A stretch of DNA of 64,000 nt from JACMRI01 sp043778625 (GTDB lineage: Bacteria; Bacteroidota; Bacteroidia; UBA4408): contig JAYWFU010000001.1 in NCBI GenBank assembly GCA_043778625.1, forward strand, positions 1 to 64,000, in the 5' to 3' direction. Made by a program: the position numbers and the translations under genes. The notes below the pieces were generated by a model, which had not been told where the DNA came from, searched no databases, and was given only the letters and a program-made list of their open reading frames with translations. Of this stretch, positions 57,100 to 64,000 are shown piece by piece (position 1 is the stretch's first letter; each line of letters starts with the position of its first letter).

Positions 57100-58379
57100 T
57101 AATCTACCTTAGGTTTTATAAACCAAATATCATTTAGCAATACTGCTATTGATATACTGTGGTACGTATCTTTTGATGTAGTTAATAACTTACGGCTACC
57201 AATAGTATAGGCTATATTAAGGCTCGAAACACTACGAGGCAAGGGCATGCCCAAACTTACGGTTGCGCTATAATCGTTAAATGATTTAGCGTAATACCAC
57301 TGTTGTACCGCTAACTTAGCTCCCATACGTAAATTGTTGCGTATTTTACGCCCGTTTTGTGGGTTGTAAATAAATGCTGTACTTATAGTTTTACTGTCGT
57401 AAAACGGAGTAGCTTTAGTACCAAAAGTTGATGTTTTCCAAGCGGTTGATGTGTAATTAAGCGACATATAATATTTGTCGGCATCTAGCATTGATGCATG
57501 CTTTATACCATAGGCTATACCAATGGTAAACGTGCTAGGAATTATAGTGTGCGAAGCTTGATTACTTGCCGTGGCTACAGTATCTTTGTATACAAAAGTA
57601 GTACCGCTAGTAGTATAGGATATTAACTCGTTATTTACCACAGTTTTAGCATTAGTTTCGAGTGTAAAAGCAGTGCCAAAATAAATAGTACGTAAAGCTT
57701 TAGGTATAATTTGTGCTTGCACACCTAGCGTAGCATTAGCACCAGTGTAGTAGGACGATTGCTTGTACAGCGCGCCAAATTTTTGAGTGTTTTTTAAATA
57801 GTCGTTGCGCTGTTGGTGTAGCACCTCGCCAAACAACGCATTAATGTTAAACCCTGAGCTTAGTTTAAACGTAGAGTCATTAACAAACTTATAGCTTAAG
57901 CCCAATGTGCCTCTGTTAATGCCGCCCTTGCCTGCGTTAGTGTATTGCACAGAATCGCCCGCTACATCAACCGAATTAGTAACGCCCGCATACCCCATGC
58001 GTGAGTAAGGCATATAAGCTATTACAGCGCCTAACCCTTTAGTAGTGGGCATTGCCAAGCTAAATTGTTTAAATTCGGTTTTGCTATAATTTAATTTGCC
58101 AGCATTAGTGTTGTACTGGTGTATATCGGTGCCTAAGTTGGCTTCAAAAGTAGTGTAGCGCATCATGGAGTAACTTGCAGGGTTTTCAATATTGGCTGCG
58201 TTTAACCAACTACTTACCCCACCCGCACCAGTGGCGGTGTTTATAAAACCAATGTTAGTATACGGCTCACCTATGCCCAATTGTGATACTGGCGACACTA
58301 CTTGTTGCGCATAACTATTGTTTGCAGCGGTTACTGATAGTAGCATAAGTACTATAATTGGGGTTATTATTTTAATCAC
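57099..58379 (-). CDS. Predicted outer-membrane beta-barrel protein
   Basis: A 426-residue protein with signal peptide (ends NNSYAQQ). The rest is alternating beta strands with Gly and aromatics (GLGAVIAYMPYSRMGYAGV, YFGTAFTLETNAKTV). This position, between coaX and lptC, is held by an outer-membrane protein in many Bacteroidota. It may help envelope assembly, which is inference. It overlaps coaX by 4 bp. Confidence 0.85.
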   Translation of the reverse strand: MIKIITPIIVLMLLSVTAANNSYAQQVVSPVSQLGIGEPYTNIGFINTATGAGGVSSWLNAANIENPASYSMMRYTTFEANLGTDIHQYNTNAGKLNYSKTEFKQFSLAMPTTKGLGAVIAYMPYSRMGYAGVTNSVDVAGDSVQYTNAGKGGINRGTLGLSYKFVNDSTFKLSSGFNINALFGEVLHQQRNDYLKNTQKFGALYKQSSYYTGANATLGVQAQIIPKALRTIYFGTAFTLETNAKTVVNNELISYTTSGTTFVYKDTVATASNQASHTIIPSTFTIGIAYGIKHASMLDADKYYMSLNYTSTAWKTSTFGTKATPFYDSKTISTAFIYNPQNGRKIRNNLRMGAKLAVQQWYYAKSFNDYSATVSLGMPLPRSVSSLNIAYTIGSRKLLTTSKDTYHSISIAVLLNDIWFIKPKVD

Positions 58380-59101
58380 GAGTTTAAATTTAAAATGTAA
58401 TTGAGTCCTTTTACTAAAAGTAATTCATCTGCGAATATCTTATTTTTTAAGTGTTTTTCAAAATAAGAACTATCACCTCCTGTAAGTAGTACTTTTAAGT
58501 GCGAATATTGTGCAGTGTAGTAATTAATAAAACTATCAATTTCGGCAACAGCACCTAGCTGTGCGCCAGTGTTAATGCAGGTTTCGGTAGTTGTGCCCAC
58601 TAAAGTAGCATAGTTATTATTTAGGCTAAGTAACGGTAGTTTAGCCGTATAATCGTGCATGCTTTGATACCGTAATCGCACGCCTGGCGAAATAGCACCA
58701 CCCAAATAGGCGTTATTATCGTTTGTAAAATTGTATTTGATACATGTACCTATATCAATAGTAAGCACATTGTTATTAGGGTAGTGCGTATAGCCACCTA
58801 CTGCTGCAGCAAGCCTATCGCTGCCCAAAGTACTGGCCGATTGATAGTGGTTAGCAATAGGTAGTTTTAGTGTGTTTTGAAACAAGAGCGCATTAATATT
58901 AAATTGATGCAACTGCTCCATTAATTCATTAGCATTACCTTTAACGGTGCTTACAATGGCGTTAGTAATAGAATACTGTTGCGTTATAGTTGAACTCAAA
59001 CACTCGTTTAAAGAATTATATGTACTGTACTGTAAGCATTGATTTTGCTCAAAAATAGCCACTTTTAAACGGGTGTTGCCAGCATCAATAATTAAATTCA
59101 T
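58376..59101 (-). CDS. coaX: Type III pantothenate kinase
   Basis: A 241-residue CoaX that phosphorylates pantothenate, the first step of coenzyme A synthesis. Phosphate motif 1 is IDAGNTRLK at 5-13; LGSDRLAAAVGG, DIGTCIKYNF and GGAISPGVRLRYQSMHDYTA follow, all family hallmarks. Unlike CoaA it needs no ATP-P-loop. First gene of the envelope operon. Confidence 0.95.
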   Translation of the reverse strand: MNLIIDAGNTRLKVAIFEQNQCLQYSTYNSLNECLSSTITQQYSITNAIVSTVKGNANELMEQLHQFNINALLFQNTLKLPIANHYQSASTLGSDRLAAAVGGYTHYPNNNVLTIDIGTCIKYNFTNDNNAYLGGAISPGVRLRYQSMHDYTAKLPLLSLNNNYATLVGTTTETCINTGAQLGAVAEIDSFINYYTAQYSHLKVLLTGGDSSYFEKHLKNKIFADELLLVKGLNYILNLNS

Positions 59102-59120
59102 TAAATATATATTAAATATT

Positions 59121-59150
59121 TTTTGAAATTACAAAATAATACTACATTTG
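59121..59150 (+). promoter_or_regulatory. Bacteroidota-type promoter for tRNA-Phe
   Basis: TTTTG at 59121-59125 and TACATTTG at 59143-59150 match the Bacteroidota sigma factor consensus (TTG and TAnnTTTG) with 17 bases between. It is 32 bp before the tRNA. Confidence 0.7.
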
Positions 59151-59182
59151 TATCACCAATTTATAACAAAAAAAGGTCTGCT

Positions 59183-59255
59183 GGTGCCTTAGCTCAGTTG
59201 GTAGAGCAAAGGACTGAAAATCCTTGTGTCCCTGGTTCGATTCCTGGAGGCACCA
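59183..59255 (+). tRNA. tRNA-Phe (GAA)
   Basis: A 73-nt cloverleaf. The acceptor arm GGTGCCT pairs with AGGCACC and the discriminator is A255. The anticodon stem AAGGA/TCCTT encloses CTGAAAA with anticodon GAA. The T arm GGTTCGATTCC is intact but has one T-T mismatch. CCA is not encoded. A terminator follows directly. Confidence 0.95.
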
Positions 59256-59259
59256 CTCC

Positions 59260-59298
59260 AAGGGAAGAAACTGAAAATTCAGTTCTCTTCCCTTTTTT
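59260..59298 (+). terminator. Terminator after tRNA-Phe
   Basis: Arms 59260-59275 and 59278-59294 (AAGGGAAG.AACTGAA with one bulge) flank a 2-base loop and are followed by a T6 run. It ends the tRNA transcript. Confidence 0.85.
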
Positions 59299-59319
59299 AT
59301 ATTGATTCAAAGGCTTAAT

Positions 59320-59350
59320 GGTAGTGCCAACATGTTACTAGTATTTATAA
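59320..59350 (+). repeat. Dispersed repeat M2, copy near tRNA-Phe
   Basis: TAGTGCCAACATGTTACTAG and the following TATTTATAAA match 59930-59956 (TAGTGCCAGCATGTTGCTGG then TATTCATAAA). Copy A at the left edge has a diverged version near 258. Confidence 0.7.
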
Positions 59351-59692
59351 AAAGCAAGGTTAACGAATAATGATAGTAAACAAGAAAATAAGGTTTGGCA
59401 CAATGGTAGCGGACACGAGCAAAATGCTCGCGCCAGCGGGGGAAAAATTGATGCTACTATACATCCTACAAATGCTCCACAAAGTAATTTAGCACTAAAT
59501 GCTACTTTAGATTTTCTGTCAGGAAAGTTTAAAGATTTTATCCATAATAATTTTGGAAGTTCTGCATCCAGCAAAAAAACTGAAAAACCAAAGAGTGAAG
59601 AAAAACCAAAGAGTGAAGGGAAACCAAAAAGTGGAGGGAAACCCAAAAGTGGAGGAGCAAAAAAAGATGGTCGTACAGTTAGGCACTTGTAA
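59351..59692 (+). pseudogene. C-terminal fragment with Lys-rich tandem repeats
   Basis: From the stop at 59348-59350 to the stop at 59690-59692 this frame is open for 113 codons but has no ATG, GTG or usable TTG. It reads LNATLDFLSGKFKDFIHNNF, then four 6-residue repeats of the type EKPKSE/GKPKSG (18 bp each, about 59582-59654) and ends KKDGRTVRHL. The 75-bp repeat M1 (copy B) lies inside its first part. It looks like the end of a longer protein, perhaps of a surface or toxin type, that was cut. Function unknown. Confidence 0.5.
59368..59442 (-). repeat. Dispersed repeat M1, copy B
   Basis: Reverse complement of the 158-232 copy with about five differences in 75 bp. It carries the same CGAGCA-TTT-TGCTCG hairpin. 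Confidence 0.8.
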
Positions 59693-59697
59693 AAAGC

Positions 59698-59883
59698 ATG
59701 AGAGATAATATAATTGGCTTAGTGCTTATATTGATAGGTTGGTACACTTTGCGAGATACAATTAAGTATGACGATAAAACTAATCCATTCTATGACAATA
59801 GAAAATTACAAGGAATTGGTGGAGGGATTGGTTTTATTGTCATAGGAATAATTTTATTTTTTGGTTTTAGTAAACTTAAATAA
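59698..59883 (+). CDS. Small membrane protein of unknown function
   Basis: A 61-residue protein with two membrane helices (IIGLVLILIGWYTL and GGIGFIVIGIILFFGF) and a polar loop (KYDDKTNPFYDNRK). It starts 5 bp after the stop of the Lys-rich fragment, as an immunity gene would after a toxin gene, but there is no direct evidence of that. Confidence 0.6.
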   Translation: MRDNIIGLVLILIGWYTLRDTIKYDDKTNPFYDNRKLQGIGGGIGFIVIGIILFFGFSKLK

Positions 59884-59956
59884 TTCCCCCGCTAGCGCGA
59901 GCGTCAGGTAATCGTGTAGTTTAGGCTAGTGCCAGCATGTTGCTGGTATTCATAAA
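59884..59956 (+). repeat. Dispersed repeat, copy C (M1 fragment plus M2)
   Basis: It begins CCCCCGCTAGCGCGAGCGTC, like the start of M1, then jumps to TAGTGCCAGCATGTTGCTGG, the M2 module with a perfect CCAGCA-TGT-TGCTGG hairpin. Confidence 0.65.
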
Positions 59957-59971
59957 CGGGATAAAAAGTAT

Positions 59972-60000
59972 AAAGCCCTGCAGGTGCAGGGCTTTTTGTT
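59972..60000. terminator. Strong hairpin terminator
   Basis: Perfect 11-bp arms AAAGCCCTGCA (59972-59982) and TGCAGGGCTTT (59985-59995) around GG, with a T5 run on the plus strand. It could end transcripts from either side. Confidence 0.75.
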
Positions 60001-60018
60001 TGTTTTGTGTTTGCTAGC

Positions 60019-60186
60019 TTAGTTTTGTTGTAAAATTTTAATCAATGCTTGTAGTTCGTGGTTGCTAATAGTTGCTTGTTCGGACTTGTCGTAAATATCC
60101 ATTAAAAACACGGTTTGTTTAACCACCATAATTCCCCACGGAGAAGTGGCATAAAACGGTACGAATATCCGTTTTTGGTAGCATGT
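60019..60186 (-). pseudogene. RelE/HigB-like toxin, C-terminal relic
   Basis: Between stops at 60187-60189 and 60019-60021 the minus strand reads 55 codons with no proper start. The end VFLMDIYDKSEQATISNHEL followed by QALIKILQQN resembles the C-terminus of RelE/HigB-type toxins (F.L.IY.K.E...L...E...L). Everything upstream, including any antitoxin, has decayed. A short relic, so the family call is moderate. Confidence 0.5.
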
Positions 60187-60617
60187 CTATTTTTGGTTGA
60201 AATTTCTCAACCAAAAACTGTTTTTAAGGAGCAAAAAGTACTCCTGACTTAACGTGTACTTTTAAAACAGGGCGAATAGTACAGAGTATTACAGAGTACA
60301 CACTGCGCAAAAACGAGCGCTTTTATTCTTTTGGTAACGTAGGGTTTGTGCTAATTGTATGTGTTCTGAAATATAAATTTAACACATGAAATTCTAATGG
60401 TAAACTGTTATCATAAATATTAGTGAATTGAATGTTTTTTTAAATTTTAAACCTGATACAAAAACCTACAACTCTTTTTCTATTTCAATATAATTTAATT
60501 CTGCTGAAAAAAAAGTAGCATTGCTAGTAAGGCGTTTTTTTGTTCATCTTTTCTACAAAATGGCATATTTGCAAAACTTTCAATTATGGTACGAGGTGAA
60601 TTTGCTAAATTTGAAAA
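60187..60617. other. Gene-free decayed stretch
   Basis: Nothing coding is seen. It contains a hairpin with perfect 11-bp arms (60190-60200 and 60207-60217, TTTTTGGTTGA) and, near 60.52 kb, GCTAGTAAGGCG, the reverse of a motif at 12.83 kb. Confidence 0.5.
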
Positions 60618-60890
60618 TTGGTAAAAGCCATTTTTATAACCAACATTGCATCATTAAGTGCTTATGAGGGCGTAGTTGTTTATCCTAACCCAAATAATGG
60701 CGTGTTTAAAATAACTGCTAATTCTACAGTAAATGCAGCAATAATAAATTCGTTGGTGCAAATTGTTTATAGAGGTACTATAAACCAAGGCGAACAAGTT
60801 ATTAATTTAGGTCAATATGCCAATGGCGTGTATTATGTAACAATAATACAAAACGACAAACTATTGCATGTTAAATTAATAAAGGAATAA
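60618..60890 (+). pseudogene. Orphan T9SS type A sorting domain
   Basis: An open frame of 90 codons whose last 70 residues are a type A (Por) C-terminal sorting domain: VVVYPNPNNGVFKITANS, GEQVINLGQYANGVYYVTII and LLHVKLIKE. An in-frame stop at 60612-60614 cuts it from any cargo and there is no ATG. Most likely the tail of a decayed secreted protein. Confidence 0.7.
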
Positions 60891-61071
60891 AAAATAGCAC
60901 CTACGATACATCGATAGTATTAAAATGATGGAGTTATTTGCCAGCTATGTTTTTTTATCTCTATTGCGCGATTGGCTTAGCTAGAAAAAACACACGTTTT
61001 GCATAGGTTTGTATTGTCCGCTGGTTGAGAAATGTACTCAATTGTTATACATCATTACTTTTTTACCATTA

Positions 61072-61120
61072 AACAAAAAAACAGCCCCCAGATAACATTA
61101 AGTTATTGGGGGCTGTTTGG
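61072..61120 (-). terminator. Terminator after rplY
   Basis: ACAGCCCCCA and TGGGGGCTGT enclose an imperfect stem and loop at 61081-61117. On the minus strand it is followed by a U-rich run (A run at 61074-61081 on plus). It ends the L25 transcript. Confidence 0.85.
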
Positions 61121-61156
61121 TAAAATTTAATTGTGTTACAAAAAATAATTAACTAA

Positions 61157-61765
61157 TTATTTTTTCTTTTTAGGTGGAGTACCTGCTGCTGCTTTGGCGG
61201 CATCAGCCGCTGCTGCTGCTGCTGCACGAGTCATTTCAACACGCACTACAACTACGTTAGCCGAATCTAACAAAGTTACGTTAGCTATTTTTAAGTCTTT
61301 AACTTTAATAGCATTACCAATGTTTAATGCGGTAACGTCTATTTCAATAGTGTCAGGAATGTTTTCTAAGAAACCTTCTACCTTAATTTTGCGTAAACCT
61401 TTAGTTAATTTACCACCTGCTTTCACACCTTCAGAGTTACCAATAATTTTAAATGGTAAACCAATACGTATTGCTTTAGTTGGATTAACTTCCAAAAAGT
61501 CAACGTGCGTTATAGCATCTGATATTGGATGAAACTGTACTTCTTGTACAATAGCACTACGTTTTTCGCCAGCTATGTCAAGATTAAAACAAAACACCTC
61601 AGGTGTTGTTAAGCATTTTTCAATGTGGCGTAAATCCACTTGAAAAAACTTTTGGTCTTTACCTCCATACAATACGCAAGGTACTTGACCTGTTAAACGA
61701 ATTGCTTTTGAATTTTTGCTTCCTACGTCCGCGCGTAACGAACCGCTCAATTGTGTTGTTTTCAT
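61157..61765 (-). CDS. rplY: 50S ribosomal protein L25/Ctc
   Basis: A 202-residue long-form L25 (CTC/TL5 type) that binds 5S rRNA. The N-terminal 95 residues are the L25 domain (GSKNSKAIRLTGQVPCVLYG). The C-terminal TL5 domain has EVNPTKAIRIGLPFKIIGNS-like sequence. It ends in an Ala-rich and Lys-rich tail (DAAKAAAGTPPKKKK). It follows prs by about 80 bp. Confidence 0.95.
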   Translation of the reverse strand: MKTTQLSGSLRADVGSKNSKAIRLTGQVPCVLYGGKDQKFFQVDLRHIEKCLTTPEVFCFNLDIAGEKRSAIVQEVQFHPISDAITHVDFLEVNPTKAIRIGLPFKIIGNSEGVKAGGKLTKGLRKIKVEGFLENIPDTIEIDVTALNIGNAIKVKDLKIANVTLLDSANVVVVRVEMTRAAAAAAADAAKAAAGTPPKKKK

Positions 61766-61844
61766 TGGTTTTTGTTGTGTTGCTTATGCGCATAGGCAAC
61801 GGATTAATTAATGGTTAGTTGCGCAATTGTGTTATTATTTATTT

Positions 61845-62783
61845 TTAAACTATAAAATGCGAGCTAATACTTTCGTGCGAATTTACACGATTTATTACAT
61901 CGGCAAACAAATTAGCTACCGAAACTACTTTTATTTTTTCGCTCAGTTTTTGTAACGGTATGGTATCAGTTACCACCAGTTCCTTAATTGCCGAATTTTC
62001 GAGGTTTTCGTAAGCTTTACCACTTAATATGGCATGTGTACATACAGCACGTACGCTCAGCGCCCCTTTGGCCATCATCATATCAGCAGCTTTGGTAAGC
62101 GTGCCTGCCGTATCGCATATATCGTCTACTATTACTACGTTTTTGCCTTCAACATCGCCAATAACAGTCATTTTTTCAATAACATTAGCAGTAGAGCTCG
62201 AACGTTGTTTGTAACATATTACAATGTCGCAACCCAAGTGCTTTGCATAGGCGTTGGCACGTTTGCTACCTCCCATATCGGGCGCAGCTATTACTAGGTT
62301 TTCAATGTTTAAACTACGAATATGCTCCAAAAATAATGTTGATGCGTATAAATGATCCACTGGTACGTTAAAAAAACCTTGTATTTGGTCAGCGTGCAAG
62401 TCCATTGTCATAACTCTATCAACACCTGCTGCCGCTAACAAGTCGGCCACTAATTTAGCTCCAATAGCCACACGAGGCTTGTCCTTACGGTCTTGCCTAG
62501 CCCAGCCAAAATAAGGCATTACAGCTATTACTTTGTGTGCCGAGGCTCGCTTAGCAGCATCAACCATTAGCAACATTTCAAACAAGTTATCAGTGGGCTG
62601 AAACGTAGATTGAATAATGAAAACATCGCACCCACGCACAGTTTCCTCAAAACTGGTTTGATACTCGCCGTCGCTAAATTTGGTAAGTATTACGTTACCT
62701 AGGTTAGTACCAAATGCCGTAACTATTTGCTCCGACAAATAACGAGTGGCTGTGCCTGTAAATATTTTTATTGGATTGCTCAT
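61845..62783 (-). CDS. prs: Ribose-phosphate pyrophosphokinase
   Basis: A 312-residue PRPP synthetase. It starts IKIFTGTATRYLSEQI; the flag region with WARQDRKDKPR, the active-site VMTMDLHADQIQGFF, and the PRPP loop VVIVDDICDTAGTLTKAA near residue 220 are all present. It makes PRPP for purine, pyrimidine, His and NAD synthesis. It is the first gene of a two-gene unit with rplY. Confidence 0.97.
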   Translation of the reverse strand: MSNPIKIFTGTATRYLSEQIVTAFGTNLGNVILTKFSDGEYQTSFEETVRGCDVFIIQSTFQPTDNLFEMLLMVDAAKRASAHKVIAVMPYFGWARQDRKDKPRVAIGAKLVADLLAAAGVDRVMTMDLHADQIQGFFNVPVDHLYASTLFLEHIRSLNIENLVIAAPDMGGSKRANAYAKHLGCDIVICYKQRSSSTANVIEKMTVIGDVEGKNVVIVDDICDTAGTLTKAADMMMAKGALSVRAVCTHAILSGKAYENLENSAIKELVVTDTIPLQKLSEKIKVVSVANLFADVINRVNSHESISSHFIV

Positions 62784-62807
62784 TTATTGAGTTAATTGTG
62801 AGTTGTG

Positions 62808-62839
62808 CAAATATAACCAAGTGTGTTAATTAAATACAA
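62808..62839 (-). promoter_or_regulatory. Bacteroidota-type promoter for prs
   Basis: On the minus strand TATATTTG (62815-62808) matches TAnnTTTG exactly and TTG (62839-62837) lies 21 bases upstream. It is about 25 bp before the prs start. Confidence 0.65.
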
Positions 62840-62982
62840 TAAATTAATAGATATTTTATTGTCTCACTATTTTTAGGTAATTCACAGCTCACTTAACGTT
62901 TAAAATCGTATATTGATGGAACTTTCAGCCCATTGATTAAAAAATAATTACATTTATGATTTATAAAAATAAAATTTTTGTT

Positions 62983-64000
62983 ATGAACAAAATAGCTTTA
63001 CTAATTGCCTTCACATTTACTTTTAACTATACTCTTATTGCCCAAACTTCCTATACCTGGATAGGAGCAACCTCTACCGCATTTAGTGTTCCCACTAACT
63101 GGTCGCCAGTGGGAGTACCATTGCCTACTGATAACGTAACCATAGTAACAGGGGCTAACAACTGTGTATTAACTCTTAATACAACTGTTACCAACTTAAC
63201 AATAACAAGTGGTATATTAAATTTGAACGGATTTACGCTTACCTCAACAGGCGTTGTGTTGTGTAATGGTGGTAGTTGCACTAACGGTACATTTAACGCT
63301 AGTGCTACATCACTCACGTTTGCAGGCACCACATTTGGTGCTAACGTTACGGCATCGGTAAGCGATTTGTATTTTAACGGAAGTATATTTAATGGAACGG
63401 TAACGGCAACAAAAACTGGGGCTGCAAACAATTCATGTAACGGTAACAATACGTTTAACGGACTAACGTCGCTTACTAATTCGGGTACGGGATTTTTGTT
63501 GCTCACTAATGGTGGTGTAGGGCGTGTAGATGTTTTTAACGCTCCTACTACCGTAAACGCTACAAATACAGGTACGTTATACTTAGGTTACACACGAGAT
63601 ATGACCATTAATAGTTCGCTAACGGTTAATAATACTGCGGGTTCGCCCTTAATATATTTGGGTAATACAGGTAATGTAAACTTAACTACTGGGGCAACTA
63701 TTAGTTGTGGTACATTTGCAGGGGCCACATTATATATTAACAGGGTAGTACAAACGGGTACTACTGCGCAGGTATTAACCCCTGGTAATGCGGGTATTGT
63801 AAATATTAATAATTGTAATTTTACAAGTGCATTAACCGTAAATGCTGGGCGTGTAATAGCGCAAACATCTACCTTTGGCAATGCCGTAACTTATAGTATA
63901 GCAGGTACTATTGCTGATTACTGGAGTGGCGGGGGCAATACGTATAACGGAGTATTAACCGTAAACAATAGTAGTTCGGGGTATGTTGGTTTTGCTAATG
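62983..64000 (+). CDS. Large secreted beta-repeat protein, 5-prime part
   Basis: Open to the window edge: 339 codons from ATG 62983; an in-frame ATG at 62956 is an alternative start. A signal peptide (MNKIALLIAFTFTF then NYTLIAQ) is followed by SYTWIGATSTAFSVPTNWSP, a common start for Bacteroidota fibre-like surface proteins. The rest is Asn/Thr/Gly-rich beta-strand repeats. NTFNGLTSLTNSG recurs about 165 residues later as NTYNGVLTVNNSS. A T9SS sorting domain would be expected at the missing C-terminus. Confidence 0.88.
   Translation, partial: MNKIALLIAFTFTFNYTLIAQTSYTWIGATSTAFSVPTNWSPVGVPLPTDNVTIVTGANNCVLTLNTTVTNLTITSGILNLNGFTLTSTGVVLCNGGSCTNGTFNASATSLTFAGTTFGANVTASVSDLYFNGSIFNGTVTATKTGAANNSCNGNNTFNGLTSLTNSGTGFLLLTNGGVGRVDVFNAPTTVNATNTGTLYLGYTRDMTINSSLTVNNTAGSPLIYLGNTGNVNLTTGATISCGTFAGATLYINRVVQTGTTAQVLTPGNAGIVNINNCNFTSALTVNAGRVIAQTSTFGNAVTYSIAGTIADYWSGGGNTYNGVLTVNNSSSGYVGFAN

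Noticed and set aside
59123..59305. Open frame of 60 codons across the tRNA gene
   Set aside because: It overlaps the complete tRNA-Phe and its terminator; the tRNA explains the sequence.
59183..61156. Attachment-site duplication of the tRNA-Phe 3-prime end
   Set aside because: No second copy of GGTTCGATTCCTGG was seen downstream in the window, and no integrase gene is present.
63051..63881. Two minus-strand open frames near the right edge
   Set aside because: They are low-complexity mirror frames of the plus-strand repeat protein, which has a signal peptide and runs open to the edge.

Overview
The window is a chromosomal piece of a low-GC member of the Bacteroidota, probably Chitinophagia/Sphingobacteriia-like. 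The signs are a PorP/SprF-type type IX secretion (T9SS) protein, gliding-associated C-terminal sorting domains, the Bacteroidota-type GlmU-like protein, promoters close to TAnnTTTG, and LptC next to CoaX. The exact genus cannot be read from the sequence. Most of it is ordinary housekeeping sequence; accessory material sits at 0-0.3, 11.1-11.5, 21.0-24.3 and 59.3-60.9 kb.

Layout. 0-0.3 kb: N-terminus of an ISL3-type transposase running off the edge, a dispersed repeat and a strong terminator. 0.36-4.6 kb: aconitase, YchF and a small secreted protein. 4.7-11.1 kb: a seven-gene minus-strand run (YajQ, DedA, AroE, PAP2 phosphatase, Ppk1, Ppx, OmpR/PhoB-type regulator) that ends in polyphosphate metabolism. 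11.1-11.5 kb: an IS30-like relic. 11.5-21.0 kb: DEAD-box helicase, a polysaccharide export/polymerisation set (Wzx flippase, two Wzz-like proteins, O-antigen ligase/polymerase), DusB, a lipoprotein and kynurenine 3-monooxygenase. 21.0-24.3 kb: an A+T-rich accessory block with a Panacea-type antitoxin and an unknown partner, a DUF4240 gene and a Fic protein, separated by attC-like hairpin repeats. 24.4-30.1 kb: NupC transporter, beta-helix lipoprotein, RecD-like helicase, YjbR-type protein and a UDP-glucuronate decarboxylase-like enzyme.

30.2-43.6 kb holds a T9SS surface block: a 983-residue secreted fibre-like protein, a small protein with a type B sorting domain, a PorP/SprF protein, and a 2874-residue secreted protein with twelve 86-residue repeats and its own sorting domain. 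43.7-54.3 kb: MORN-like protein, GlmU-like protein, amidohydrolase, two exported proteins, MFS transporter, L,D-transpeptidase, a second flippase, Pit phosphate transporter and a TPR protein. 54.3-59.1 kb: an envelope operon on the minus strand (CoaX, outer-membrane protein, LptC, small membrane protein, CNNM/CBS protein, MtgA). A tRNA-Phe with clear promoter and terminator follows, then 1.6 kb of decayed and repeated sequence. The window closes with L25, Prs and the start of another large secreted repeat protein.

The best candidate for something undescribed is the 21.0-23.2 kb cassette-like block, where each gene unit is followed by a related hairpin repeat, as in an integron array without its integrase. 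It carries a Panacea pair whose presumed toxin I do not recognise.
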